A stretch of 64,000 nucleotides of DNA from GSA-30 sp036384435. GTDB taxonomy: Bacteria > Pseudomonadota > Gammaproteobacteria > Xanthomonadales > Rhodanobacteraceae. Below, piece by piece: positions 9,100 through 16,893 of this stretch. The stretch is from the NCBI RefSeq assembly GCF_036384435.1, contig NZ_DASVMI010000080.1, positions 16,151 through 80,150 on the forward strand, read 5' to 3'. The translations under genes were made by a program, and so were the position numbers. Below the pieces are notes generated by a model that saw only the letters and a list, made by a program, of their open reading frames with translations, ran no database searches and had not been told where the DNA came from. How positions within the stretch are numbered: the stretch's first letter is position 1; each line of letters starts with the position of its first letter.

Positions 9100-9165
9100 C
9101 ACGAAGCAGAGAGCCGGGTGGGGCAGTCTTAAGGCCGCCTCACCCCTCTGAACCGTGCATGGCCT
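9100..9165. other. Possible remnant of a group II intron 3' end
   Basis: The stretch containing GAGAGCCGGGTGGGGC and then CCTCTGAACCGTGCATG resembles the reverse complement of a bacterial group II intron domain V and its surroundings. No reverse transcriptase or full domain V is present, so at most this is a scar. The judgement rests on remembered motif shape only. Confidence 0.25.
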
Positions 9166-9208
9166 GTCAGGCGGCTTGGCCTCACCCATCGCCGGATGCG
9201 TGGCCCGA

Positions 9209-9787
9209 TCACCTGGGCGAGGTGAGGTCGTCCGCCACCAGGCCATAGATCACGGCATCCTCCGCGTTGCCGTGCAGCACCACGCGTCGCCGTGCCACGC
9301 CCTCACGCTGCGCGCCCAACCGCTCGGCGCAACGTTGGCTGGCCAGATTGCCCGTGGCGGCCACGATTTCGATCCGGTTCAACACCAACGTCGCAAAGCC
9401 GAACGTTGCCACCGCGCGGGCAGCACGCGAGGCGTAGCCTTGGCCCGTCGCCGAGTCGCGTATCCAGTAGCCCAGATTGGCACGCCAGTCGCGGCGATCG
9501 ATCTGGTTCAGGCCGGCGCCGCCGACCAGCTGGTCCTGGGCATCGAATACCGCAAACGCATAGTGGTCGCCGTCGTCCCAGCCCTGCTGGCAAAACGCGA
9601 TCCAGCGCAATGCCTCGTCCAGGTCGTAGTCGGCATGGCACCAGGGCAGCCAGCGACCGACACCGGCTTGCGACTGACGTACCGCCTCCCACAAGGCCGG
9701 GGCATAGGCCTGTTGCCAGGGCCTTAGCATCAGTGGTGGGGCATCGAGCGGTTCGGGAACGAGTTGGGGCTGAACGGGCATTGTCAT
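9209..9787 (-). CDS. GNAT acetyltransferase, RimJ/RimL type
   Basis: GNAT enzyme of 192 aa that would transfer an acetyl group from acetyl-CoA to an amine, often a protein N-terminus in this branch. It has the layout LRPWQQAYAPALWEAV, GGAGLNQIDRRDWRANLGYWI, then the acetyl-CoA loop RDSATGQGYASRAARAV and NRIEIVAATGNLASQRCAERLG. The frame stays open far upstream, but ATG 9787 gives the normal family length and leaves 63 bp to the divergent folD. The second in-frame ATG at 9781 is also possible. Confidence 0.85.
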   Translation of the reverse strand: MTMPVQPQLVPEPLDAPPLMLRPWQQAYAPALWEAVRQSQAGVGRWLPWCHADYDLDEALRWIAFCQQGWDDGDHYAFAVFDAQDQLVGGAGLNQIDRRDWRANLGYWIRDSATGQGYASRAARAVATFGFATLVLNRIEIVAATGNLASQRCAERLGAQREGVARRRVVLHGNAEDAVIYGLVADDLTSPR

Positions 9788-9850
9788 CGCGTTTGTGCGG
9801 CCATCGGGTAGCCAGGATAATGTCGCGCTTTGCAGGCTAAGGAAAACCCC

Positions 9851-10705
9851 ATGACCGCGCGCATCCTCGATGGCAAACGCATCGCCCAGGAACTGCTGGA
9901 CCGCATCGGCAAGCGCGTGGCCGAGCGCCAGGCCAAGGGTCTGGACGCGCCGGGACTGGCCGTGGTGTTGGTAGGCACCGACGCCAGTTCGGCGGTCTAT
10001 GTGCGCAACAAGCGCAAGGCCTGTCACCAGGTGGGTTTTCGTTCCTTCGACTACGACTTGCCGGCAAGCACCAGTCAGGACGACCTCTTCGCGCTGATCG
10101 ATCGGCTGAACGCCGACCCGCAAGTGCATGGCATCCTGGTGCAGTCGCCATTGCCCGAACATATCGACGAAGACGCCCTGGTCGATCGCATCGATCCGGC
10201 CAAGGACGTGGACGGCTTCCAGGCCATCAATGTCGGCCGGCTGGCACTGCGTCGCTTTGGCCTGCGTCCGTGCACGCCCAAGGGCGTGATGACTTTGCTC
10301 GGCCACACCGATCGCCCGGTGCGCGGCCAGCATGCCGTGGTCGTGGGCGTTTCCAATCACGTCGGTCGTCCGCTGGCGCTGGAGCTGCTGATCGCCGGCT
10401 GCACCATCACCTGCTGCCACAAGTTCACGCAGGGGCTGGAGCAATTCGTGCGTCAGGCCGATATCGTCATCGTGGCGGTGGGCCGACCAGGCCTGGTCAA
10501 AGGCGAATGGATCAAGCCGGGCGCGGTGGTGATCGATGTGGGCATCAACCGTCTTGATGATGGCCGTCTCATTGGCGACGTGGCATTCGACACCGCCGCC
10601 GAACGCGCGAGCTGGATCACTCCCGTGCCGGGTGGCGTAGGCCCCATGACGGTGGCCACGCTGATGGAAAATACCCTGGAGGCAGCGGAGGCGAGGGCGG
10701 ATTGA
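9851..10705 (+). CDS. folD: Bifunctional methylenetetrahydrofolate dehydrogenase/cyclohydrolase FolD
   Basis: Cytoplasmic one-carbon enzyme converting 5,10-methylene-THF to 10-formyl-THF with NADP. Visible signatures include the YVRNKRKAC segment with the catalytic lysine, the QSPLPEH loop, DVDGFQAINVGRLAL, the NADP fold GVSNHVGRPLALELL and the C-terminal PVPGGVGPMTVA. The 284-aa product from ATG 9851 has normal length, with AAGGAA just upstream as ribosome-binding site. Formyl-THF feeds purine synthesis, which fits the neighbouring guaBA. Confidence 0.96.
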   Translation: MTARILDGKRIAQELLDRIGKRVAERQAKGLDAPGLAVVLVGTDASSAVYVRNKRKACHQVGFRSFDYDLPASTSQDDLFALIDRLNADPQVHGILVQSPLPEHIDEDALVDRIDPAKDVDGFQAINVGRLALRRFGLRPCTPKGVMTLLGHTDRPVRGQHAVVVGVSNHVGRPLALELLIAGCTITCCHKFTQGLEQFVRQADIVIVAVGRPGLVKGEWIKPGAVVIDVGINRLDDGRLIGDVAFDTAAERASWITPVPGGVGPMTVATLMENTLEAAEARAD

Positions 10706-10749
10706 CGCATCTCGCGCTTGATGGTGTGGCGCAGCATCGGGATGGCGCG

Positions 10750-10755
10750 TATAAT
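10750..10755 (+). promoter_or_regulatory. -10 box upstream of guaB
   Basis: A consensus TATAAT lies 26 nt before the guaB ATG. At 17 bp spacing the -35 region (about 10727-10732) is poor, so an activator or extended -10 may help. No purine-box palindrome is obvious. Confidence 0.55.
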
Positions 10756-10781
10756 CCTCTCTTTGCAGCGGGACTTTTCGC

Positions 10782-12239
10782 ATGCGTATCCTCGCCGAGG
10801 CTCTCACCTACGACGACGTCTACCTCGTTCCGGCCCATTCGGCCGTCCTCCCTCGCGACGTAGACACTTCAACCCGTTTAACGCGTAGCCTTCGGCTGAA
10901 CATCCCGATCGTTTCGGCGGCGATGGACACGGTCACCGAGGCTCGCCTTGCGATCACCATGGCGCAGAGCGGCGGCATCGGCATCATCCATAAGAACATG
11001 ACCGCCGATCAGCAAGCCGCTGAAGTACGGCTGGTCAAGAAGTTCGAAGCCGGCGTCATTCGCAGCCCGATCACCGTGGGGCCCAACACGTCCATTCGCG
11101 AAGTGCTGCAACTGACCCGCGCCAACAATATCTCCGGCGTGCCGGTGGTCGATGGCGAAAAGCTCGTCGGCATCGTCACCAGTCGCGACCTGCGCTTCGA
11201 GCGCAAGCATGATGACCCGGTGCGCAACATCATGACGCGGCAAGAGAAGCTGGTCACCGTGCGCGAGGGCGCCGACCAGGACGAAGTGCTCCAGTTGCTG
11301 CACAAGCACCGCATCGAGAAGGTGCTGGTGGTCAACGACGATTTCCAATTGCGCGGCCTGATCACCGTCAAGGACATCCAGAAAGCCCGTGACAATCCCA
11401 ATGCCGCCAAGGATCGCAACCAGCGCCTGGTGGTTGGCGCGGCGGTCGGCGTGGGTGGCGATACCGAACATCGCGTCGCCGCCCTGGTCGATGCCGGCGT
11501 GGATGTCATCGTGGTCGATACCGCGCACGGTCATTCGCAGGGCGTGATCGAGCGCGCCGGCTGGGTCAAGAAGCATTATCCGCAAGTGCAGGTCATTGCC
11601 GGCAACATCGTCACCGGTGAAGCCGCGCGCGCCTTGCTCGATGCGGGCGTGGACGCCGTCAAGGTCGGCGTCGGCCCGGGCTCCATCTGCACCACGCGCG
11701 TCGTTGCGGGTGTGGGCGTGCCGCAGATCACCGCGATCGATATGGTCGCCACAGCGCTGAAGGACGAAATCCCGCTGATCGCCGATGGCGGCATCCGCTA
11801 CTCCGGCGACATCCCCAAGGCACTGGCCGCTGGCGCATCCACCGTGATGCTCGGTTCCATGTTCGCTGGCACCGAAGAATCGCCCGGTGAAGTGGAGCTC
11901 TTCCAGGGCCGTTCGTATAAGAGCTACCGCGGCATGGGTTCGCTTGGCGCGATGGCGCTTGGCTCCAAGGATCGCTACTTCCAGGATGAAGCCGACGCCG
12001 ACAAGCTGGTTCCCGAAGGCATCGAAGGTCGCGTGCCGTACCGTGGCCCGCTGCGCAACATCATCCACCAGTTGATCGGCGGCTTGCGTGCCTCGATGGG
12101 CTACCTGGGCGCCGCCACCATCGACGACGTGCGCAACAACGCGCAATTCGTCAAGGTGACCTCCGCTGGCGTCACCGAAGCGCACCCGCATGATATCCAG
12201 ATCACCAAGGAAGCGCCGAACTATCGGCTCAATTCCTGA
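10782..12239 (+). CDS. guaB: Inosine-5'-monophosphate dehydrogenase GuaB
   Basis: Oxidises IMP to XMP with NAD, the rate-limiting step to guanine nucleotides. The 485-aa TIM barrel carries two CBS domains inserted at about residues 95-205 (SPITVGPNTSIREVLQL; EKLVTVREGADQDEVLQLL). The catalytic-cysteine loop GPGSICTTRVVAGVG and the flap region EGIEGRVPYRGPL are intact. It is followed by guaA 145 nt downstream, the usual guaBA operon. Confidence 0.97.
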   Translation: MRILAEALTYDDVYLVPAHSAVLPRDVDTSTRLTRSLRLNIPIVSAAMDTVTEARLAITMAQSGGIGIIHKNMTADQQAAEVRLVKKFEAGVIRSPITVGPNTSIREVLQLTRANNISGVPVVDGEKLVGIVTSRDLRFERKHDDPVRNIMTRQEKLVTVREGADQDEVLQLLHKHRIEKVLVVNDDFQLRGLITVKDIQKARDNPNAAKDRNQRLVVGAAVGVGGDTEHRVAALVDAGVDVIVVDTAHGHSQGVIERAGWVKKHYPQVQVIAGNIVTGEAARALLDAGVDAVKVGVGPGSICTTRVVAGVGVPQITAIDMVATALKDEIPLIADGGIRYSGDIPKALAAGASTVMLGSMFAGTEESPGEVELFQGRSYKSYRGMGSLGAMALGSKDRYFQDEADADKLVPEGIEGRVPYRGPLRNIIHQLIGGLRASMGYLGAATIDDVRNNAQFVKVTSAGVTEAHPHDIQITKEAPNYRLNS

Positions 12240-12345
12240 TGTTTGCGAGTCCCTGCACTCGGGAGCCGGGACTGGCAAAGCCATGACAAAACATCGGCGC
12301 GATCAATCGCGTCGATGCATCACGTTTTCCATGACGGGGCAGGGA

Positions 12346-12387
12346 CCCGAGTCCCGAGTCCCGAGTCCCGAGTCCCGAGTCCCGATG
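12346..12387. repeat. Heptanucleotide tandem repeat running into the guaA start
   Basis: Five perfect copies of CCCGAGT occupy 12346-12380; a sixth, altered copy CCCGATG (12381-12387) contains the guaA ATG. The array replaces the normal ribosome-binding region. Copy-number change would alter the guaA leader but not the reading frame downstream of the ATG. Confidence 0.95.
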
Positions 12388-13971
12388 ACCACAAACATCC
12401 ACACCGACAAGATCCTCATCCTCGATTTCGGCGCGCAGTACACCCAGCTCATCGCGCGCCGCATCCGCGAAATCGGTGTCTATTGCGAAATCTGGGCGTG
12501 GGATCACGATCCATCCGAGATCGCCCACTTCGGTGCCAAGGGCATCATTCTGTCCGGTGGCCCCGAATCGACCACCGTCGCCGGCGCACCCAAGGCGCCG
12601 CAGGAAGTCTTCGATGCAGGCCTGCCGATTCTGGGCATCTGCTACGGCATGCAGACCCTGGCCGCGCAGTTGGGTGGTGCGACCGAGGCGGCCGATGCGC
12701 GCGAATTCGGCCATGCCACCGTCGACATCGTCGCCGAGGACAGCCTGCTCAAGGGCCTTACCGATCATCCGGCCGACAAACCGGCGCTGGATGTGTGGAT
12801 GAGCCACGGCGACCATGTCGCCATGGCGCCGCCCGGTTTCACTATCACCGGTCGCACCGACCGCGTGCCGGTGGCGACCATGTCCAACGAAGAAAAGCGT
12901 TGGTACGGTGTGCAGTTCCACCCGGAAGTCACGCACACCAAGCAGGGCGAGGCGCTGCTGCGTCGCTTCGTCGCCGACATCTGCGGCTGCCGTACCTTGT
13001 GGACCGCTGCCAACATCATCGAAGACCAGATCGCCCGCGTACGCGAACAGGTGGGTGACGATCAGGTATTGCTGGGCCTGTCCGGCGGCGTCGATTCCTC
13101 TGTGGTCGCCGCGCTCCTGCACCGTGCCATCGGCGACAAGCTCACTTGCGTGTTCGTCGACACCGGCCTGCTGCGCTGGCAGGAAGGCGACCAGGTCATG
13201 GCCACCATGGCCCAGCACATGGGCGTCAAGGTCATCCGCGTCAATGCTGCGCAGCGCTATTTCGATGCGCTCGCTGGCGTCAGCGATCCGGAAGCCAAGC
13301 GCAAGATCATCGGCGGCCTGTTCATCGAGATCTTCGACGAGGAATCGGCCAAGATCACCCAGGCCAGCGGCGGCCAGGTGAAGTGGCTGGCCCAGGGCAC
13401 GATTTACCCCGATGTGATCGAGTCGGCCGGCAGCAAGACCGGCAAGGCGCACGTCATCAAGAGCCACCACAATGTTGGCGGTCTGCCCGAGCACATGAAG
13501 CTCAAGCTGGTCGAGCCACTGCGTGAACTGTTCAAGGACGAAGTCCGCCGTATCGGCGTGGAGCTGGGCCTGCCGCGCGACATGGTCTACCGCCACCCGT
13601 TCCCAGGCCCCGGCCTTGGTGTACGCATCCTGGGCGAAGTAAAGCCCGAATACGCCGAAATCCTGGCCAAGGCCGATGCGATCTTCATCGAAGAACTGCG
13701 CCGCTGGGACCTCTACGACAAGACCAGCCAGGCCTTCGCCGTCTTCCTGCCGGTCAAATCCGTAGGCGTCGTTGGCGACGCCCGTGCCTACGAATGGGTC
13801 ATCGCCCTGCGCGCCGTGGAAACCATAGACTTCATGACCGCCCACTGGGCCCACCTCCCATACGATTTCCTTGGGCGGGTTTCCAACAGGATTATCAATG
13901 AGCTACGCGGTGTTTCTCGCGTGGTTTATGACATTAGCGGCAAGCCACCGGCTACGATCGAGTGGGAGTGA
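12385..13971 (+). CDS. guaA: GMP synthase (glutamine-hydrolysing) GuaA
   Basis: Converts XMP to GMP. The N-terminal class I amidotransferase has catalytic Cys in GICYGMQT and His/Glu in QFHPEV. The ATP-pyrophosphatase domain has LSGGVDSSVVAALL, and the C-terminal dimerisation domain ends PPATIEWE. ATG 12385 gives 528 aa, close to E. coli (525). The frame is open upstream through the heptamer array, with another ATG at 12331, but the family N-terminus begins at MTTNIHTDKILILDFG. The last ~110 nt use less GC-rich codons than the rest, as expected if an integrated island supplied the 3' end. Confidence 0.96.
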   Translation: MTTNIHTDKILILDFGAQYTQLIARRIREIGVYCEIWAWDHDPSEIAHFGAKGIILSGGPESTTVAGAPKAPQEVFDAGLPILGICYGMQTLAAQLGGATEAADAREFGHATVDIVAEDSLLKGLTDHPADKPALDVWMSHGDHVAMAPPGFTITGRTDRVPVATMSNEEKRWYGVQFHPEVTHTKQGEALLRRFVADICGCRTLWTAANIIEDQIARVREQVGDDQVLLGLSGGVDSSVVAALLHRAIGDKLTCVFVDTGLLRWQEGDQVMATMAQHMGVKVIRVNAAQRYFDALAGVSDPEAKRKIIGGLFIEIFDEESAKITQASGGQVKWLAQGTIYPDVIESAGSKTGKAHVIKSHHNVGGLPEHMKLKLVEPLRELFKDEVRRIGVELGLPRDMVYRHPFPGPGLGVRILGEVKPEYAEILAKADAIFIEELRRWDLYDKTSQAFAVFLPVKSVGVVGDARAYEWVIALRAVETIDFMTAHWAHLPYDFLGRVSNRIINELRGVSRVVYDISGKPPATIEWE

Positions 13972-13975
13972 ATTA
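13860..13975 (+). other. Likely island attachment zone (attL) in the guaA 3' end
   Basis: The 3' end of guaA is a known attachment site for genomic islands carrying P4-like integrases. Here the integrase gene begins 301 nt past the stop codon in the same orientation. From about 13860 the codons shift (for example AGG for Arg, ATT and AAT in place of GC-rich synonyms) while the protein remains conserved, which suggests an element-borne replacement of the gene tail. I could not find the matching right-hand copy in this window. Confidence 0.5.
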
Positions 13976-14272
13976 ACGTCCTTCGGGGACTATCGCCAGT
14001 TATCGAGAAATTGCCGTAACGTGTTGATTTAAAAAGAAATACGTCACGGCAGCTATCGGTGGCTATCGCCGGCCAGCAGAACAGGTTGGCGGTGGAAGTG
14101 GCGGTAAGAACCGGAGGCCGGATTAAGACCCTCCCGTTTACTATCCAGACCAAACCGGTCTTTGACGGTAAAAAGCTCCTAGGGAAAGCTTGTTTCATGC
14201 GGCTTTCCGGGCATCAGCGGGTCTCCTGACCCATGACGGTAAAAGCCGTCACGAACTAGGAGAAAAACCACG
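13972..14272 (+). other. Integrase leader region with short repeats
   Basis: No gene. The stretch holds repeated elements of the kind that bind integrase arms: CTATCGCC-like words at 13990, 14054 and 14064, CGGTAA-like words at 14101, 14168 and 14237, and a hairpin TGACGG / CCGTCA (14234-14239, 14246-14251) just before the ribosome-binding site AGGAG of the integrase. It may contain the element's recombination arm sites and the integrase promoter. Confidence 0.45.
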
Positions 14273-15529
14273 ATGCTTACCGACACCGCACTGCGCAATC
14301 TCAAGCCTAAGTCCAAGATTTATAAGGCTTCTGACCGGGACGGGATGTACGTGACGGTATCGCCTACCGGTACCGTCACCTTCCGCTACGATTACCGTCT
14401 GAATGGCCGCCGTGAAACCCTGACCATCGGCCGCTACGGGCCGACCGGTATTTCGCTAGCTCTTGCCCGTGAAAAGCTGATCGACGCCAAAAAGGCCGTC
14501 GCTCATGGCAAGTCCCCCGCGCTGGAGAAGCAGCGCGAGAAGCGCCGCCTGACCGCTGCCAAGACATTCGGCGAGATGACCGAGAAGTGGCTGGCCGGCG
14601 CCCGGATGGCCGACAGCACCAAGGCGATGCGCAAGAGCATCGTCGATCGGGACATCTTGCCGGCTTTCGAGAACCGCCAGCTCAACGAAATTACCGCCGA
14701 CGACCTGCGAGCGTTGTGTAACAAGGTGAAGGAGCGCGGGGCCCCTGCCACTGCGGTGCACATCCGCGACATCGTGAAGCAAGTCTATGCCTTCGCCATC
14801 CTGCACGGCGAGAAGCTGGAGAACCCCGCCGCCGACGTCGGTGCCGCGTCGATCGCGACCTTCGTGCCAAAGGATCGCGCCCTGTCGCCGCTTGAGATCC
14901 GTCTGATGGCGCGACAGATGGAATCGGTGGCGACCTATCCGACCATTCGGCTGGCGCTACGCATGATCTTGCTGACGCTGGTGCGCAAGAGCGAGCTGAT
15001 CCAAGCCACCTGGGATGAGGTTGATTTCGAGAACGCGACCTGGACCATTCCGAAGCAGCGGATGAAGGGGCGCAATCCCCATGTGGTCTATCTCTCGCGC
15101 CAGGCCCTCGACATCTTCGTGGCACTCCACACGTGCGCGGCCGGCTCCAAGTTCGTGCTGCCGTCGCGCTATGACGCCGACCGCTGCATGTCGAATGCGA
15201 CCCTCAACCGGGTCACGCAGATCGTGGCGGAACGAGCCAAAGCCGCCGGCCTGCCGTTGGAGTCGTTCACCGTCCATGACCTGCGCCGCACCGGCTCGAC
15301 GCTCCTCAACGAAATCGGCTTCAACCGCGACTGGATCGAAAAGTGTCTGGCCCATGAGGACGGACGTTCTTCGCGCTCGATCTATAACAAGGCCGAGTAC
15401 GCCGAGCAGCGGCGTCACATGCTGCAGGAGTGGGCCAACATGGTTGATGCCTGGATCGGTGGGCAGACCTATGTGCCGAAGCTGATGCCAGAAAACGTCG
15501 TCGTTCCGACGTTGAGCGCAACGGTCTGA
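14273..15529 (+). CDS. int: Tyrosine site-specific integrase, P4 type
   Basis: Site-specific recombinase that would insert and excise the island at guaA. The 418-aa chain has an N-terminal DUF4102 arm-binding domain (LTDTALRNLKPKSKIYKASDRDGMYVTV), a SAM-like core-binding domain at about 105-190, and a catalytic domain with Arg in LVRKSEL, HDLRRT, the second His in CLAHED and the nucleophile Tyr in SIYNKAEY. All catalytic residues are present, so it may be active. A decayed copy of its 5' part lies at about 35.8 kb. Confidence 0.95.
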   Translation: MLTDTALRNLKPKSKIYKASDRDGMYVTVSPTGTVTFRYDYRLNGRRETLTIGRYGPTGISLALAREKLIDAKKAVAHGKSPALEKQREKRRLTAAKTFGEMTEKWLAGARMADSTKAMRKSIVDRDILPAFENRQLNEITADDLRALCNKVKERGAPATAVHIRDIVKQVYAFAILHGEKLENPAADVGAASIATFVPKDRALSPLEIRLMARQMESVATYPTIRLALRMILLTLVRKSELIQATWDEVDFENATWTIPKQRMKGRNPHVVYLSRQALDIFVALHTCAAGSKFVLPSRYDADRCMSNATLNRVTQIVAERAKAAGLPLESFTVHDLRRTGSTLLNEIGFNRDWIEKCLAHEDGRSSRSIYNKAEYAEQRRHMLQEWANMVDAWIGGQTYVPKLMPENVVVPTLSATV

Positions 15530-15535
15530 CAGGGT

Positions 15536-15563
15536 GAATGGGTTGTCACTTGACAACCCATTC
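15536..15563. promoter_or_regulatory. Perfect 28-bp palindrome, candidate operator
   Basis: Arms GAATGGGTTGTCA (15536-15548) and TGACAACCCATTC (15551-15563) are perfectly complementary around a 2-nt centre. It lies 7 nt after the integrase stop and 26 nt before the next ATG. There is no U-tract and the loop is too short for a good terminator, so an operator for the downstream HTH protein is more likely. Confidence 0.7.
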
Positions 15564-15589
15564 AATCATCCCCATACTGGAGATCACTG

Positions 15590-15865
15590 ATGGCCCGTTC
15601 GTCTCATCCGAAGAAAGAGGTTGAGGAAGCTCTCAGACATGCCGAAGGGCAGGGCTGGCGCGTCGAAATAGGCGGCAGCCATGCCTGGGGGCGGATTTAC
15701 TGCCCGTACAACGACGAGGAATGTCGCTGCGGCGAGTTCTGCATCACGTCGATTTGGAGTACACCAAAGAACCCCGGCAACCACGCCCGCGCTTTGCGGC
15801 GTGTCGTGGACAACTGCACCACGCATCGCAAGCAGCGCGAGGCCGGTGACGATGCCAAGGAGTAG
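15590..15865 (+). CDS. Small HicA-like protein, putative toxin component
   Basis: 91 aa. The layout KKEVEEALRHAEGQGWRVEIGGSHAWGRIYCP followed by TPKNPGNHARALRRVVDNC resembles the HicA fold, where a helix precedes a strand with a conserved G-S-H and a final helix. A four-cysteine insert (CPYNDEECRCGEFC) is extra and could bind metal. HicA toxins are mRNA interferases; whether this one cleaves RNA is inference. Its stop lies 4 nt before the next gene's ATG, whose ribosome-binding site overlaps it, so the two are coupled, toxin first as in hicAB. Confidence 0.6.
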   Translation: MARSSHPKKEVEEALRHAEGQGWRVEIGGSHAWGRIYCPYNDEECRCGEFCITSIWSTPKNPGNHARALRRVVDNCTTHRKQREAGDDAKE

Positions 15866-15869
15866 CGCG

Positions 15870-16394
15870 ATGGAATACACCTTCACCTTGAAATACCAGC
15901 TTGCCGACGACGACCGCGACCCGGACGTGCTGGTTGAGCGCCTGGGCGAAGCCGACTGCGACGATGCCTTGGTCGGCATCGGCCAGCCGGGACGGCTGGC
16001 GCTGGAGTTCACCCGCGAGGCAGCCGACGCGGAGACTGCCGTGCGTAGCGCGTTGGCTGCCGTGCGCACTGCCATACCGGCGGCCAAGCTGATCGAAGTC
16101 GCACCCGATCTGGTCGGGCTGACCGACGTGGCCGATATCGTGGGTGTTTCCCGGCAGAACATGCGCAAGCTCATGCTAGCGCATCCGGGCAGCTTTCCTG
16201 CTCCGGTGCACGAGGGCAGTGCGTCGATTTGGCACCTGGCCGACGTACTGACCTGGTTGCAGGCCAAGGGCAGCTATTCGCTGGCCAAGGACGTGCTGGA
16301 TGTGGCGCGGGTAGCCCTGCAGGTCAACGTAGCGAAGGAGGGCCAGCGGTTGCCGCGATCGGCATCCAAGGAACTACAGGCCCTGGTCGGATGA
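15870..16394 (+). CDS. Two-domain HTH protein, putative antitoxin/regulator
   Basis: 174 aa. Residues 1-85 (MEYTFTLKYQLADDD..., ending near AAKLIEVAPDLV) look like an alpha/beta sensor or partner-binding domain. Residues 86-135 (GLTDVADIVGVSRQNMRKLMLAHPGSFPAPVHEG) form a MerR/AlpA-like winged HTH. ATG 15870 has AGGAG at 15858-15862 and follows the HicA-like gene directly. I infer that it neutralises its partner and represses the pair through the palindrome at 15536. It could instead be only a transcription factor. Confidence 0.6.
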   Translation: MEYTFTLKYQLADDDRDPDVLVERLGEADCDDALVGIGQPGRLALEFTREAADAETAVRSALAAVRTAIPAAKLIEVAPDLVGLTDVADIVGVSRQNMRKLMLAHPGSFPAPVHEGSASIWHLADVLTWLQAKGSYSLAKDVLDVARVALQVNVAKEGQRLPRSASKELQALVG

Positions 16395-16409
16395 GGCGCA
16401 TCGCCGGCA

Positions 16410-16814
16410 TCATCCTTCGCTCGAACCCGTCCGAACAGGGCGGGTTTTTCGCAGGTGAACATCCGGTTTCGAGACGCCCGAGCGCGGTACCTGCTTTCGT
16501 TGCTCGACCCATGCTTCTACTTCAGCCAAGTCCCATACGACACAGCGAGGCGTCAGATTGAAGCGGCGAGGAAATTCCCCGCGGCGCTCCATTTCGTAGA
16601 TCGTTGTATCGGCAAGGGGGATGATCTGACGTAGTTCGCCACGACGGATTGTTCGCCGGAAGGGAAGGGAGCTATGGCTGGGAAACTGCGGCAGTGCCTC
16701 GTACGCTGCCGTACCTGGCAGCGGAAGCGCGCGACTAAGAGAGGCCTCTGAGGTCGGCACTCCGTGTGACCTATTTTTCACGTTGAACTCCATGGATGCG
16801 GTGCATGGAGACAT
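16410..16814 (-). CDS. AlpA-family phage/island regulatory protein
   Basis: Small DNA-binding protein related to AlpA and excisionases. The recognisable part is the C-terminal half: LRQIIPLADTTIYEMERRGEFPRRFNLTPRCVVWDLAEVEAWVEQRK, a winged HTH with the usual FPRR...W..AEV.AW pattern. Such proteins activate integrase or direct excision in P4-like elements. The long frame gives 134 aa; the real start may be the ATG at 16793 or later. It lies between the HTH pair and the Hachiman genes. Confidence 0.75.
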   Translation of the reverse strand: MSPCTASMEFNVKNRSHGVPTSEASLSRALPLPGTAAYEALPQFPSHSSLPFRRTIRRGELRQIIPLADTTIYEMERRGEFPRRFNLTPRCVVWDLAEVEAWVEQRKQVPRSGVSKPDVHLRKTRPVRTGSSEG

Positions 16815-16893
16815 GGTGAATTTCCATACCTATCGGCACAACCTGTTGTAGCGTAGATGAGTCCTTCTTTACGCCCGTGTCAGGCTATGAAAC

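Noticed and set aside
9788..10807. N-terminal extension of the GNAT frame to 10807
   Set aside because: It would run antisense through folD. The GNAT family N-terminus begins at 9787.
12190..12384. Upstream extension of guaA to 12190
   Set aside because: It would overlap guaB and translate the heptamer array. The conserved GuaA N-terminus starts at 12385.
12229..13854. 541-codon minus-strand frame over guaA
   Set aside because: Shadow of guaA with no domain features.
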